DNA from: Bacillota bacterium
GTDB taxonomy: Bacteria > Bacillota > UBA4882 > UBA8346
Length of the DNA: 64,000 nucleotides
Direction: 5' to 3'
NCBI GenBank assembly: GCA_023400055.1
Contig: JAEXFN010000038.1
Coordinates: 211,202-275,201, forward strand
Every line of letters begins with the position of its first letter. Position 1 is the stretch's first letter. A program made the translations under genes and the position numbers. Below the pieces are notes generated by a model. It saw nothing but the letters and a program-made list of their open reading frames with translations. It did no database searches and was not told where the DNA came from. Shown here in pieces: positions 36,704 through 45,712 of the stretch.

Positions 36704-38490
36704 CACCGGGGAGCGCCGGGCACGCTTCCGCTGGCGGGCGTGAGGCGTTTTTGCCGGCACTGTTCGCGGAGGATCTGGGATAGCTGTTGTTGAATGACCC
36801 GCGTTTCGGGGGTCGCATATTCCGGGGCCGCCAGATTGTTTTCCTCCAGAGGATCGGCGGTTAAATTGTACAATTCGTATTCCTCGGCCGCCGGATCGAC
36901 ATCATCAACGGCGGCTTTGTCGTTTATTGCGTCTCCGGCGCTGAAATGGTCGCCGGCCCCCCGCTGCACCCGGCCCTGGGTTTCGGGATGCACCCAAAAC
37001 TGTGGATTATCGAAATATCGCGAATATTTCCATAACGACGGCCCCTGGGAGGAAGCCAAATAGGCGACGACGGTTTCCACATGGTTGGGCTGGATCACCG
37101 GCTCATAGGGCAAACCGATGGGGTTGGTTTGATGCAGTCCCTGGGTAATGTCGTCATCGGTCATGAAATAAACCGGCTCGGTAGCCCGGTCCGGGTAATT
37201 TCCTTCGCGCACCAAGCTCGAGAGATCCCGACCGACCAACGGCTGAACCTCGGAATGATCGGCCCGCAACTGCTGTTGCACTTCCCCGGGGTCGATGCCG
37301 GCGAGCTCGAGCAAGGTTGGAAGGATGTCGACGTGGCTGGTCAATAGCTCGGTCGAGCGCGGCTCCGGGAAAAGCCGGGGATTGTGGATGACCAGCGGCA
37401 CCCGAATCACTTCTTCAAAGGCGCAATACCATTTCTGAACCATCCCGCCGTGCGCGCCCAGCAATTCGCCGTGGTCCGACGTGAAAACGACGACGGTGTC
37501 CTCGTAAAACGAGCTCCGGCGCAATCTTTCCAGGACTTGCTGCATGGCCTGATCGACATTTTTCTGGAGCTGATAATAAAGCTGCCGGTAAAAAGTATTT
37601 TGGACCACCGGCTGGGTCGCCCGGCTGAAGGTCCGGCGGTAACTCAGTTGGCAACGGGGCCGGGTGGCGAAGGATTGCCGGAAAGTGGGCGGCGGCGGGA
37701 TCTCCGGAATGGTATCGTCCACCGCAAAGCAGAACGTCGGCAGGTGGTCGCTGAAAAAACCGTAGATGGCGATATCGTGGGGATTCACGAAGGAAGCCAC
37801 CAACAGCCAGGGGTCGGCCGTTCCTCCGGCCGGCTTTTCTTGATCCAGTTGCTCCAGCAAACGGACCACCTCCGCGCCATAAACCACATCGCGGCCGCTG
37901 ACGCCGAACCGCGCCGAGGAACCGGAATTGTGGGGATGGGCGCCGTGAGGTTCCGGGCCGATCCAGCCCGAGAAACCGAACCCTTCCAGCCGGTCGGCAT
38001 CGCGGTAAAGTTCCTCCCGGGCGGGATCGGGAACGCCGGTCTCCGGCTGGTAACTCGGCAAGGAGTAATGGGTGGCCGGAATGGTGATGTCCGCGTCGGA
38101 GATATGCCATTTCCCTTTATAAAAGGTCCGGTAGCCGGCTGCCCGGAAATAGTCGCCCATGGTGGGCACGGTATTGGGGTCCAGCCAAAACATACCCGGA
38201 TCGAACGGCCCTTTGGCGACGCCGTCCGTTTGGCTGACGCCGTGCAGCGACGGGTACTGGCCGGTAAAGAGGGTCGCCCGCGCCGGACAGCAGGCCGTGG
38301 CCCCGGTATAATGCTGCCGGAAGTCCAGCCCGTTTCGGCGCAACAGATTCTGAGCCTGCAGATAATGGGCGCGCCATTGCCGCAGGGCGTTGTCTTCGTA
38401 GCAAACCGGATAGCGCTCCTGATCGCACATCAGAATTAAAAAATTGGGCCGATGCTTGAAGACTCCCCTTATTTCCCCGGCCAGAGTCAT
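36700..38490 (-). CDS. Sulfatase, S1 family, Cys-type (sulfatase 4)
   Basis: The 596-residue protein has the modification motif CCPAR starting at Cys67, followed by ATLFTGQYPSLHG. Metal residues are seen in MCDQERYP near the N-terminus and FTSDHGELLGAHGG. It is longer than the other three sulfatases because of inserts around residues 180-300. GGGAGG lies eight bases before the ATG. It is a single gene, 13 kb away from the sulfatase operon, but could use the same maturase. No signal peptide is visible. Confidence 0.9.
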   Translation of the reverse strand: MTLAGEIRGVFKHRPNFLILMCDQERYPVCYEDNALRQWRAHYLQAQNLLRRNGLDFRQHYTGATACCPARATLFTGQYPSLHGVSQTDGVAKGPFDPGMFWLDPNTVPTMGDYFRAAGYRTFYKGKWHISDADITIPATHYSLPSYQPETGVPDPAREELYRDADRLEGFGFSGWIGPEPHGAHPHNSGSSARFGVSGRDVVYGAEVVRLLEQLDQEKPAGGTADPWLLVASFVNPHDIAIYGFFSDHLPTFCFAVDDTIPEIPPPPTFRQSFATRPRCQLSYRRTFSRATQPVVQNTFYRQLYYQLQKNVDQAMQQVLERLRRSSFYEDTVVVFTSDHGELLGAHGGMVQKWYCAFEEVIRVPLVIHNPRLFPEPRSTELLTSHVDILPTLLELAGIDPGEVQQQLRADHSEVQPLVGRDLSSLVREGNYPDRATEPVYFMTDDDITQGLHQTNPIGLPYEPVIQPNHVETVVAYLASSQGPSLWKYSRYFDNPQFWVHPETQGRVQRGAGDHFSAGDAINDKAAVDDVDPAAEEYELYNLTADPLEENNLAAPEYATPETRVIQQQLSQILREQCRQKRLTPASGSVPGAPRC

Positions 38491-38605
38491 GGCATGATCC
38501 TCCCGCCTGCAATTTTTCGGAATATCTTATGTGGCCGAGCGGAGTTGCATGAGAAATGATTTTGGCTAAATAAAAAGCACTATCATAATTCTCGTCTGGT
38601 AACAA

Positions 38606-39234
38606 GGGAGCAATGATGTAAGAGATTGAAAGCGATTGAGGGTCGATGGGACGATTCGATTTAAGCAACTGAGGGTCAACTGAGGGCCGATGGGGGCTAT
38701 TCCTGCCCCCACGCCCCCCGGACCAAAGGGTGTAGTGGGACACCCTTTGGAATCCGCCCAGCCGGAACCGAGGTTCCGGCACCTCCTCATTCATCCGGGG
38801 TTCTAGAATGCCGCCGCCATCCATGGCAATCTGACTGGCAATAGGGTTATGGCTTCCGACCCCGACCGCTGTTTTTCGTCCAAGAAAAGAAGCCGCGCCG
38901 TCTCCCTCCCTGGAGACGGGTGCCATTCGAACCTTTCGATGCTTTACGTATAAGTCACTTAACGCCTTCAAGGAGGAAGGCGGGCGACGAATCTTTTCAT
39001 GGATGAAAAACTGCGGTCGCCAGCGGAGGGGACGCCGGAAGCCAGACAGAAGGCCAGGGATGGCGAAGACGATTACCGGATGCATAAAGGGAGGTCCGGA
39101 ATCCGTAGGTGCCGGAGCCTTTTTGGTTACTTTTTTGCCGCCAAAAAAGTAACCCGCCGGCGGAACCGTGGGCCAAAGAAACGAGCATCCAAAAGTTTTT
39201 TTCTTTAGCATCTCCTTATCGGGGCATGGAATCT
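38606..39234 (+). repeat. ~630-bp structured dispersed element, copy A
   Basis: This sequence recurs in the same orientation at 63326-63964. It contains a series of perfect hairpins: 38692-38710 (GGGGGC/GCCCCC), 38723-38750 (11-base stem), 38761-38780 (9-base stem), 38899-38918 (CGTCTCC/GGAGACG), 39095-39116 and 39125-39154 (13-base stem GGTTACTTTTTTG with its complement). Several stems differ from copy B by compensatory pairs. No coding frame has family features. It lies upstream of sulfatase 4 and downstream of the alcohol dehydrogenase gene. Confidence 0.85.
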
Positions 39235-39271
39235 GGTTTAAGCTGTTTGGCAACGTATCTTTCTATTTTCA

Positions 39272-39301
39272 ATTTAATGCTTATCAATTTAATGCTTATC
39301 A
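39272..39301. repeat. 15-bp tandem duplication
   Basis: ATTTAATGCTTATCA occurs twice in direct tandem (39272-39286, 39287-39301). It lies between element copy A and the dehydrogenase terminator. Confidence 0.8.
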
Positions 39302-39306
39302 ATTAA

Positions 39307-39345
39307 CCGGGCCGCGGTAAGCACTGATGCATACGCGCGGCCCGG
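39307..39345 (-). terminator. GC-rich hairpin after the alcohol dehydrogenase gene
   Basis: CCGGGCCGCG at 39307-39316 pairs perfectly with 39336-39345. It lies 21 bases past the dehydrogenase stop on the minus strand. The following bases are AT-rich but not a clean T run. Confidence 0.6.
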
Positions 39346-39365
39346 TTTATTTGGCGAAAGATATA

Positions 39366-40529
39366 TTAGCGGTAGGAAGCTTCCAGAATGCTCAACGTGT
39401 CCGCCGGGGTAATCTCGCAGGGATCGACCGCGAACAGTCCGCCCATGGTCTCCCGGGCGTTTTGGGCCATCGCCTGGAGTTCTTCTGGCTTGATTCCGTA
39501 ATCGGACATTTTCAAATCGGCCACGCCGCATTGGGTCTGCAATTCCACCAAAGCCGCGACAAAGTCCATGGGTCGCTTGGCGTCGGATTTGCCGAGCGCC
39601 TTGGCCATGTCGATCAGCCTTTGACTGCAGGAACCGGATTGGGCCAGGAAAGTATAATAGGCGCGGCTGACCATGATCAGGCCGGCGCCGTGCTCCAACC
39701 CGGGATGATACGCGCTCAGGGCGTGTTCCATCGAGTGTTCGGAGGTACAGCCGGAGGTCGATTCCACGAGGCCCGAGAAGGTATTGGCTAGGGCGACGTC
39801 GTCCCGGGCGGCTTGGTTAGCGCCATCGGCGACGGCCGCCGCCAGGCTCCTGCCGATCAGGGCGATCGCCTTCAGCGCGAACAAGTCGCTGATCTCATTG
39901 GCTGTGACGTTGACATAGCCTTCGGTGCTGTGGAACAAAGCGTCGAAACCCTGGAAAGCGGTCAGCCGCGGCGGAACTGACATCATCAGCTCCGGATCGA
40001 CCACCGAAAGGGTCGGGAAGGTTTTATCGTAGCCGAACCCGATCTTCTCCCGGCCGTTGGTGATGACCGTCCAGGGATCGGCCTCGGTGCCGGTGCCGGC
40101 GGTGGTGGTAATCGCGACGATCGGCAGCGGCCGGACCGGGACCGGCTTTCCCTTGCCGCTGCCGCCGGAAACATAATCCCAATAATCGCCGGGGTTGGTC
40201 GCCATCACCGCGATGGATTTGGCCGAGTCGATGCTGCTGCCGCCGCCGAGGCCGATGACGAAGTCGCAGCCTTCCGCCTTGGCCAGGGCCGCCCCGGCCA
40301 TGACGTGTTCGATGACCGGATTGGCCAGGATCTTATCGAGCAATACGAAATCGACGCTCGCCAGTTTCAATTGTTCTTCCAGGCGCGCCAGATAGCCGAA
40401 TTGCTTGACCGACTGTCCCCCCGAAGTGACGATCAGCGCTTTAGTGCCGGGCAACTCCTGTTCGTGCAGCTCGTTAAGCTTCCCTCTCCCGAATAAGATC
40501 CGGGACGGGACGAAATAATTAAAACTCAT
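39366..40529 (-). CDS. Iron-containing alcohol dehydrogenase
   Basis: The 387-residue protein belongs to the group III Fe-ADH family. The NAD site is seen as GLGGGSSIDSAKSIA, and the metal-binding region as SGCTSEHSMEHALSAYHPGLEHGAGL. The enzyme reduces aldehydes or oxidises alcohols with NAD(P)H, often in fermentation. GGAGGAG lies upstream of the ATG. It is a single-gene unit between element copy A and the long gap containing array 3. Confidence 0.92.
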   Translation of the reverse strand: MSFNYFVPSRILFGRGKLNELHEQELPGTKALIVTSGGQSVKQFGYLARLEEQLKLASVDFVLLDKILANPVIEHVMAGAALAKAEGCDFVIGLGGGSSIDSAKSIAVMATNPGDYWDYVSGGSGKGKPVPVRPLPIVAITTTAGTGTEADPWTVITNGREKIGFGYDKTFPTLSVVDPELMMSVPPRLTAFQGFDALFHSTEGYVNVTANEISDLFALKAIALIGRSLAAAVADGANQAARDDVALANTFSGLVESTSGCTSEHSMEHALSAYHPGLEHGAGLIMVSRAYYTFLAQSGSCSQRLIDMAKALGKSDAKRPMDFVAALVELQTQCGVADLKMSDYGIKPEELQAMAQNARETMGGLFAVDPCEITPADTLSILEASYR

Positions 40530-40945
40530 GGTTTGGCTCCTCCTTTGATTCTGCCGCCCGCTCGGGCAGCCGTGCCCACCGGGCCGATGATTGCTGGTAC
40601 TCTTTCAAATGGTTTTCAATTTCATTCTGCGATATGTAAAGTTTTTTTTCAAGCAGGGAAGTTTGATGCGAAAATTGAATATCCGTTATTTTTATCCGGA
40701 TTAGCTATAGAAGATGAATTAAATATTCGGGACCGGCTTTCCCATATTGAAAGCAGGGATGGGAAGGGTAAATCGCGGAATTTATTTCATCTTATTCATC
40801 AAGGAAACATGGCGCTGAATTTCTGGTTCGGAATATTTAGCGCGACATATATAGTTCAATCATAAACCTTATAGTTACCTTTAAGTCAAGATGGTACGCA
40901 AAGAATTCGCGTCGCCACCGCAACCGGATCGTCGGGACAGGAGCC
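40530..40945. other. Upstream region of the dehydrogenase gene
   Basis: The AT-rich stretch 40600-40880 should hold the dehydrogenase promoter on the minus strand. I see no gene with family features. Confidence 0.35.
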
Positions 40946-41006
40946 GGTCCGACGGGGATGAGCCGCCAATGAACAAGGATGAAAGCCGGGACGATTTCCC
41001 GGAAGC

Positions 41007-41300
41007 CTCGGGCGACAGGGATGGGTTTCGGTCCGGTTGCCCCGAGCCTTGGGGCGACTTCCGCGGGCCTTGGGGAAGCAAGGATAGGACCCGGGGAAGT
41101 AGGGTTAGTCCTCGGGGCAACAGGAATAGAACGATCCGATGAACGGATCATTCGATCCCTAACAAGGATGAGGCGATCCCTGACACGGACGCCGGCATCC
41201 CTGACAAGGATCCGGGGATCCGTTGCAAGGATCATGCCATCCCTAACAAGGATGGCTGTCGTCCTAACAAGGATAAAGAATATCCCAGTGGGACCAAAGA
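41007..41300. repeat. 21-bp-phased degenerate palindromic array (array 3)
   Basis: Fourteen consecutive units start every 21 bases from 41007 to 41280 without a slip. The first six are G-rich (for example TTGGGGAAGCAAGGATAGGAC at 41070). The unit at 41133 is the palindromic switch GATCCGATGAACGGATC, and the following ones are of the type GATCCCTAACAAGGATGAGGC (41154). The same order, G-rich part then switch then ATCCCT-type units, is found in array 1. A leader at 40940-41006 is related to that of array 2. Minus-strand translation gives heptads like ILVRDxx. Confidence 0.9.
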
Positions 41301-41404
41301 TTATACCTGACATGGCGAAGGAGATCCGGGGCGGATGTGGGAGGTTCCCGGCCGGGATCGGGACGAAGCATTCCAGAATTCTATGGATTCTTAGCGGGAT
41401 ATCA

Positions 41405-41433
41405 GTAACTCCGGCATTCGCTGCCGGAGTTAC
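41405..41433. terminator. Perfect 12-base hairpin after the RND gene
   Basis: GTAACTCCGGCA at 41405-41416 pairs with 41422-41433 around the loop TTCGC. It lies 33 bases beyond the end of the pump gene on the minus strand. A clean T run is missing on that side, so it may mainly protect the message end. Confidence 0.6.
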
Positions 41434-41465
41434 TTTATCAACCAGCGTAAGCGTTTCGGCGGCGC

Positions 41466-44400
41466 TTACCGGGCGTTGGAGACGGTTCCCGGCAGCCGGT
41501 CGACTCCGGCCGGGGCGTCCGGTCCCACCTTGAACCAGGCCGCGTACATGGTCGGCAGCACCAGCAGGGTCAGAATGGTCGCGGCGAGCAGTCCGCCGGC
41601 GATGGAGACGGCCATCGGGCCCCAGAACTCGCTGATCGCCAGCGGCAGCATGCCTAAGATGGCCGCGGCCGCGGTCAGCATGATCGGCCGGAAGCGGAGC
41701 ACCGCCGCATTGATAATGGCGTTCCAGGTCGATTCGCCGGCGGCGATCTGCCGTTCGATCTGGTCGATCAGAATGACCGAGTTGCGGATGATGATCCCCA
41801 CCAAGGCCAGGATCCCCAGTTCGGCCACGAATCCCATCGGCATGCCGGTGATGATCAGGGCCAGAATGACGCCGATGAGCCCCAGCGGCGCGGTGAGCAG
41901 GGTCAGGATGGTCCGCGAAATGCTCTGCAACTGGAACATCAGCAAGGTGACCATGATCACCAGCATGATCGGGACGGTCTGCAGCAAATAGCCGATGGAT
42001 TGCGAGCTGCGCTCCACCGCGCCGCCGATGGCGATGCTGTAACCCAGCGGCAGCGATTGGCGCAGCCGGGCCAGGCTCCGGTCGACCTGCTTGGCGGCGT
42101 CGTTGCCGGTGACTCCCGGTATGGTCTCGGCCTGGACCGTGATGGTCGGTTTGAGATTGCGCCGCCAGATCAAGCCGTCCTCGGTGTCGAAGCGGATCCG
42201 GGCGATCTCCGCCAGGGGCGCGGTCCGGCCGTTGCCGAGCGGAATGTTGAGGTTGGCGATCTCCGCCAGATCCAACCGGTCCTTGCCGTCCAGCCGGAAG
42301 ACCAGGCCGACGGTTTTATCGCCTTCCCGGTATTCGCTGACCGGCATCCCCGACAGCTGGGCCTGGAGGTTCAGAGCCAGGCGCTGGCTGTCGATCCCCA
42401 GCATCCGGGCTTTATCCTGATCCACCTGCAGCAGCATCACCTTATTCTTTTCGTCCCAATCCAGGTTGATGTTGCGCAGGTCGGGGTTCGCGGCCATTCG
42501 GTCGCGGATCTGCTCGGCCAGGCGGCGCACCCGATCGGGATCGGTGCCGCTGACCCGGAACATCACCGGATAGGGATCGGGCGGCCCGGTCTGAATGACC
42601 TTGAGATGGCCGCGGACATCGGGAAACTCCGTCGCCAGCAGCCGGTTGACTCGCTGCTCCAGGGCCAGCCGTTCCTTGAGGCCCTTGGCGACGATGACGA
42701 ACTGGGCGTAATTGGTGCTGGGCAGCACCGGCTCGAAGGTCAGCACGAAGCGGGGCGCCCCTTGGCCGACGTAATAGGAATAATGCGCAATCGCCGGATT
42801 GCCTTTCAAGGCGCGGGCGAAGCGGTTGGCCTCCCGTTCCATGGCCCGCTGCGAGGCGCCTTCCGGCAGCCGCAGCTCCACGATGAGCTCCGGCCGGATC
42901 GAGGCCGGGAAGAACTCCTGTTTGACGAATATGGAGAGCCCGAGCGAGCCGATGAAGCACAGCACGGTCAGGCCCAGCACCAAACGGCGCCGGTTCAGGC
43001 ACCAGACCAGCGTCTGCTTGAATATCCGGTAAAACCGGGTGTCGTACATCGCCTGTTCATGGCCACTGCCGGCGGCCGGCGCTTTGATCCGGATCAGCTT
43101 GTAGCCGAAGAGCGGGGTCACCATTACCGAGACGACCCAGGAGATCAACAGCGAGATGGTCACCACCGCGAAGATGCTGCGGGTGAATTCGGAGGCCATC
43201 CCTTGGGAGAAACCGATCGGGATGAATCCGGCGCAGGTGATCAGCGTCCCCGTCAGCATCGGGAACGAGGTAACCGTGTAAGCGTAGCAGGCCGCCTTGA
43301 AACGGTCCCAGCCTTGCTCCAGCTTTACCACCATCATCTCGACCGCGATGATCTCATCGTCGACCAACAGCCCCAGGGCGATGATCAGGGCGCCCAGCGA
43401 GACTTTGTGCAGGTCGATCCCGCCCATTTTCATGCCCACGAAGACCGCGGCGATCACCAGCGGGATGCACAGGGCCACGACGACCCCGGTATGCACGCCG
43501 AGGCTCAGGAAGCTGACGGCCAGGACGATCACGATCGCCTCCAGCAAGGTGATGATAAATTCGTTGATGGAGTTCTTGACCACTTCCGGCTGGTTGGATA
43601 CCTGGTGGAGCTCCATGCCCAGCGGGAGTTCCTGCCGGACCCGGGCCAGGACCCCGCTCAGGTCTTTGCCCAGGGTCAGAATATTGCCGCCTTTCTCCAT
43701 CGACAGGGCGATGCCCACGGCCGGCTTGCCGTTGAAATACATCTTGGGCTCGGCCGGGTCGGCGTAGTCCCGCCGCACCTGGGCGATGTCCCCCAGGCGG
43801 AAGGTCCGGTCGTTGAGCCGGATCGGCGTGTTGCGGATGCTGTCCAGGCTGTCGAACATGCCGGTAATCCGCAGATATACGTTGTCGGTGGAGGTGGCCA
43901 CCACCCCCGAGGGGGTCATCGCGTTCTGGGCCTTGATCGTGGCGATCACCAGATTGGGATCGACACCGAGTTCGGCCAGTTTGCTGCCGGACATCTCGAT
44001 GTAGATCTTCTCCGGCTGGACCCCGATGAGCTCCACCTTTTTGACGCTCGGGACGCCCAGCAGGATCTGGCGGATCCGCTCGGCGGCCACTCGCATCCTT
44101 TCGTAAGAAAAGCCGTCGCCGGTAATGGCGTAGATGCACCCGAAGACGTCGTCGAAGCGGTCGTTGAAGAACGGGCCGACCACCCCCTCCGGCAGGGTAT
44201 TTTTGATATCGCCGACCATATTGCGGACTTCCAGCCAGGTCGGGCGGACATCTTTTTCGGGGATAGTCTCCTTGAGGTAGACATAGATGACGGACTGTCC
44301 CGGCTTGGAGTAGCTTTTCAGGTAATCCAGCCCCGGCGTGTCCTGCAGTTTCTTCTCGATCTTATCGGTGACTTGCTCCTCCACCTGGCGGGCGGTGGCC

Positions 44401-44567
44401 CCCGGCCAGCCCACCGAGACCACCATCTCGCGGACCACGAAGTCCGGGTCTTCCATCCGGCCCAGCGTCTGGTAGGAGTAAATACCCATTAGCAAGGCGA
44501 CGACGATGAAAAAGTAGATCAGTTGTTTATGATTGAGCGCCCATTCGGTCAGGTTAAATCCGCCCAC
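41466..44567 (-). CDS. RND-family efflux pump inner-membrane transporter (AcrB-like)
   Basis: The 1033-residue protein has the AcrB layout: one N-terminal helix, a large extracytoplasmic loop, a block of helices, and the same again. The proton-relay acidic pair is seen in LLVDDEIIAVEMM. It starts with GTG overlapping the adaptor stop by one base (TAGTG). With the adaptor and TolC-like protein it forms a proton-driven pump that moves drugs, metals or lipophiles across both membranes. The substrate is unknown. A long antisense frame (42000-44492) is only the mirror of its codon pattern. Confidence 0.95.
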   Translation of the reverse strand: MGGFNLTEWALNHKQLIYFFIVVALLMGIYSYQTLGRMEDPDFVVREMVVSVGWPGATARQVEEQVTDKIEKKLQDTPGLDYLKSYSKPGQSVIYVYLKETIPEKDVRPTWLEVRNMVGDIKNTLPEGVVGPFFNDRFDDVFGCIYAITGDGFSYERMRVAAERIRQILLGVPSVKKVELIGVQPEKIYIEMSGSKLAELGVDPNLVIATIKAQNAMTPSGVVATSTDNVYLRITGMFDSLDSIRNTPIRLNDRTFRLGDIAQVRRDYADPAEPKMYFNGKPAVGIALSMEKGGNILTLGKDLSGVLARVRQELPLGMELHQVSNQPEVVKNSINEFIITLLEAIVIVLAVSFLSLGVHTGVVVALCIPLVIAAVFVGMKMGGIDLHKVSLGALIIALGLLVDDEIIAVEMMVVKLEQGWDRFKAACYAYTVTSFPMLTGTLITCAGFIPIGFSQGMASEFTRSIFAVVTISLLISWVVSVMVTPLFGYKLIRIKAPAAGSGHEQAMYDTRFYRIFKQTLVWCLNRRRLVLGLTVLCFIGSLGLSIFVKQEFFPASIRPELIVELRLPEGASQRAMEREANRFARALKGNPAIAHYSYYVGQGAPRFVLTFEPVLPSTNYAQFVIVAKGLKERLALEQRVNRLLATEFPDVRGHLKVIQTGPPDPYPVMFRVSGTDPDRVRRLAEQIRDRMAANPDLRNINLDWDEKNKVMLLQVDQDKARMLGIDSQRLALNLQAQLSGMPVSEYREGDKTVGLVFRLDGKDRLDLAEIANLNIPLGNGRTAPLAEIARIRFDTEDGLIWRRNLKPTITVQAETIPGVTGNDAAKQVDRSLARLRQSLPLGYSIAIGGAVERSSQSIGYLLQTVPIMLVIMVTLLMFQLQSISRTILTLLTAPLGLIGVILALIITGMPMGFVAELGILALVGIIIRNSVILIDQIERQIAAGESTWNAIINAAVLRFRPIMLTAAAAILGMLPLAISEFWGPMAVSIAGGLLAATILTLLVLPTMYAAWFKVGPDAPAGVDRLPGTVSNAR

Positions 44568-45679
44568 TACAGCTCATCTCCAGTCCGCACCTTTTCGCCC
44601 GGCCGCAGCTTGTGGACGCCGGCGGTGACGATCACATCGCCGTCCGTCAGGCCGGCGAGGATGGCCACCTGGTTGTCGCCGAACTGGCCGGTCTTTACCC
44701 GGCGCAGGCTTACCCGGCCGTTCCGGACCAGCCATACTGCGGGATCGGCGCCGGTCTGGTAGATCGCGGAAATGGGAATAAAGACCGTGGCTTGGCTGGT
44801 AGCGGCCGCCGGTTCGACCACTGTGGCGGTCATGCCCAGCTTCAGCCCGGGCGGCGGGTCGGACAGACTGACCCGCACCCGGTAGGTGCGGGTGATCTTG
44901 TCGGCCATCGGCGCGACTTCCCGCACCCTGCCCTCGGCCGTCACCCCGGGCAGCGCCCAGAAGGTCACTTTCAGCCGCTCCCCGCTGGAAAGATTGGTTA
45001 AGCGGTTCTCGGGGACGTTGATCTCGATCTCCCGTTCGCCTCCCTGGACGATGGTCACCACCGGCTGGCCGGCGGCCACCACCTGACCGATCTCCGCGTT
45101 CACGGCCATGATCACTCCGGCGCTGTCGGCGTAAAGATTACAATAGCGCAATTGGTTCAATCCTTGGCTATATTGGGCCTGGGCCTGGCTGAGCGCCGCA
45201 TCGGCCGCGTCGTAGGCGTTCTGATAGCGGTCAAACTCGGCCTTGCTCATGAAATCTTTCTGGTATAATTGTTTGAAGCGGTTCAGATTGTCCTTGGCCA
45301 GTTGGTATTGGGACTGGGCCGCCAGCAATTGCGCTTTACGACCGGCCACGGCCTGCTGAATGTCGGCCGGATCGATCTGCATCAATACCGCTCCGGCGCT
45401 GACCGTGCTGCCGAGATCGACATTGCGGCGGACGATCTTGCCGCTGGCCTGAAAGGCCAATTGGCTTTCATAACGGCCGCGGACTTCGCCGGAGTATGTA
45501 TACTCCTGGCCGGCGCCGGCCGATTGGACTTTCATGATGCTGACCAACTGGGACTCGGGGGCGACGGCTTGGGGACGGGAAAAGCTTCGGACCGCCCAAC
45601 CCGTCAATAAGCCGAGGCACACCAATCCGATGATCAAGCCATAATAAAAGCGCTGTTTGGTTTGGTTCGCTTGTGGCAT
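44567..45679 (-). CDS. RND efflux periplasmic adaptor (membrane fusion protein)
   Basis: From the ATG at 45679 (GAGGAG eight bases before it) the protein has 370 residues. A single N-terminal helix (FYYGLIIGLVCLGLLTGWAV) is followed by the lipoyl/barrel part (YTYSGEVRGRYESQLAFQASG), a coiled-coil hairpin (about residues 100-170, many Gln/Ala) and C-terminal beta domains. This is the MFP family that links the RND transporter to the outer-membrane channel. A TTG at 45700 is in frame but has no ribosome site. Confidence 0.93.
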   Translation of the reverse strand: MPQANQTKQRFYYGLIIGLVCLGLLTGWAVRSFSRPQAVAPESQLVSIMKVQSAGAGQEYTYSGEVRGRYESQLAFQASGKIVRRNVDLGSTVSAGAVLMQIDPADIQQAVAGRKAQLLAAQSQYQLAKDNLNRFKQLYQKDFMSKAEFDRYQNAYDAADAALSQAQAQYSQGLNQLRYCNLYADSAGVIMAVNAEIGQVVAAGQPVVTIVQGGEREIEINVPENRLTNLSSGERLKVTFWALPGVTAEGRVREVAPMADKITRTYRVRVSLSDPPPGLKLGMTATVVEPAAATSQATVFIPISAIYQTGADPAVWLVRNGRVSLRRVKTGQFGDNQVAILAGLTDGDVIVTAGVHKLRPGEKVRTGDEL

Positions 45680-45712
45680 CTTGCTCACTCCTCTATGCAA
45701 AGTCGTTGGCCT

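Noticed and set aside
37384..38439. Open frame of 351 codons opposite sulfatase 4
   Set aside because: The sense strand has the full sulfatase motifs; the antisense product is low in recognisable structure and has no context.
38117..39253. Minus-strand 378-codon frame overlapping sulfatase 4 and element copy A
   Set aside because: Its reading frame runs through hairpins and another gene. Similar frames in copy B differ by frameshifts, so coding is unlikely.
40533..40865. 110-codon plus-strand frame upstream of the alcohol dehydrogenase
   Set aside because: It has no ribosome site and no motif, and it overlaps the likely dehydrogenase promoter.
42000..44492. Very long open frame opposite the RND pump gene (830 codons)
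   Set aside because: It is the antisense shadow of a GC-rich, strongly biased gene. It has no family motifs and no ribosome site, and the sense protein is a clear AcrB homolog.
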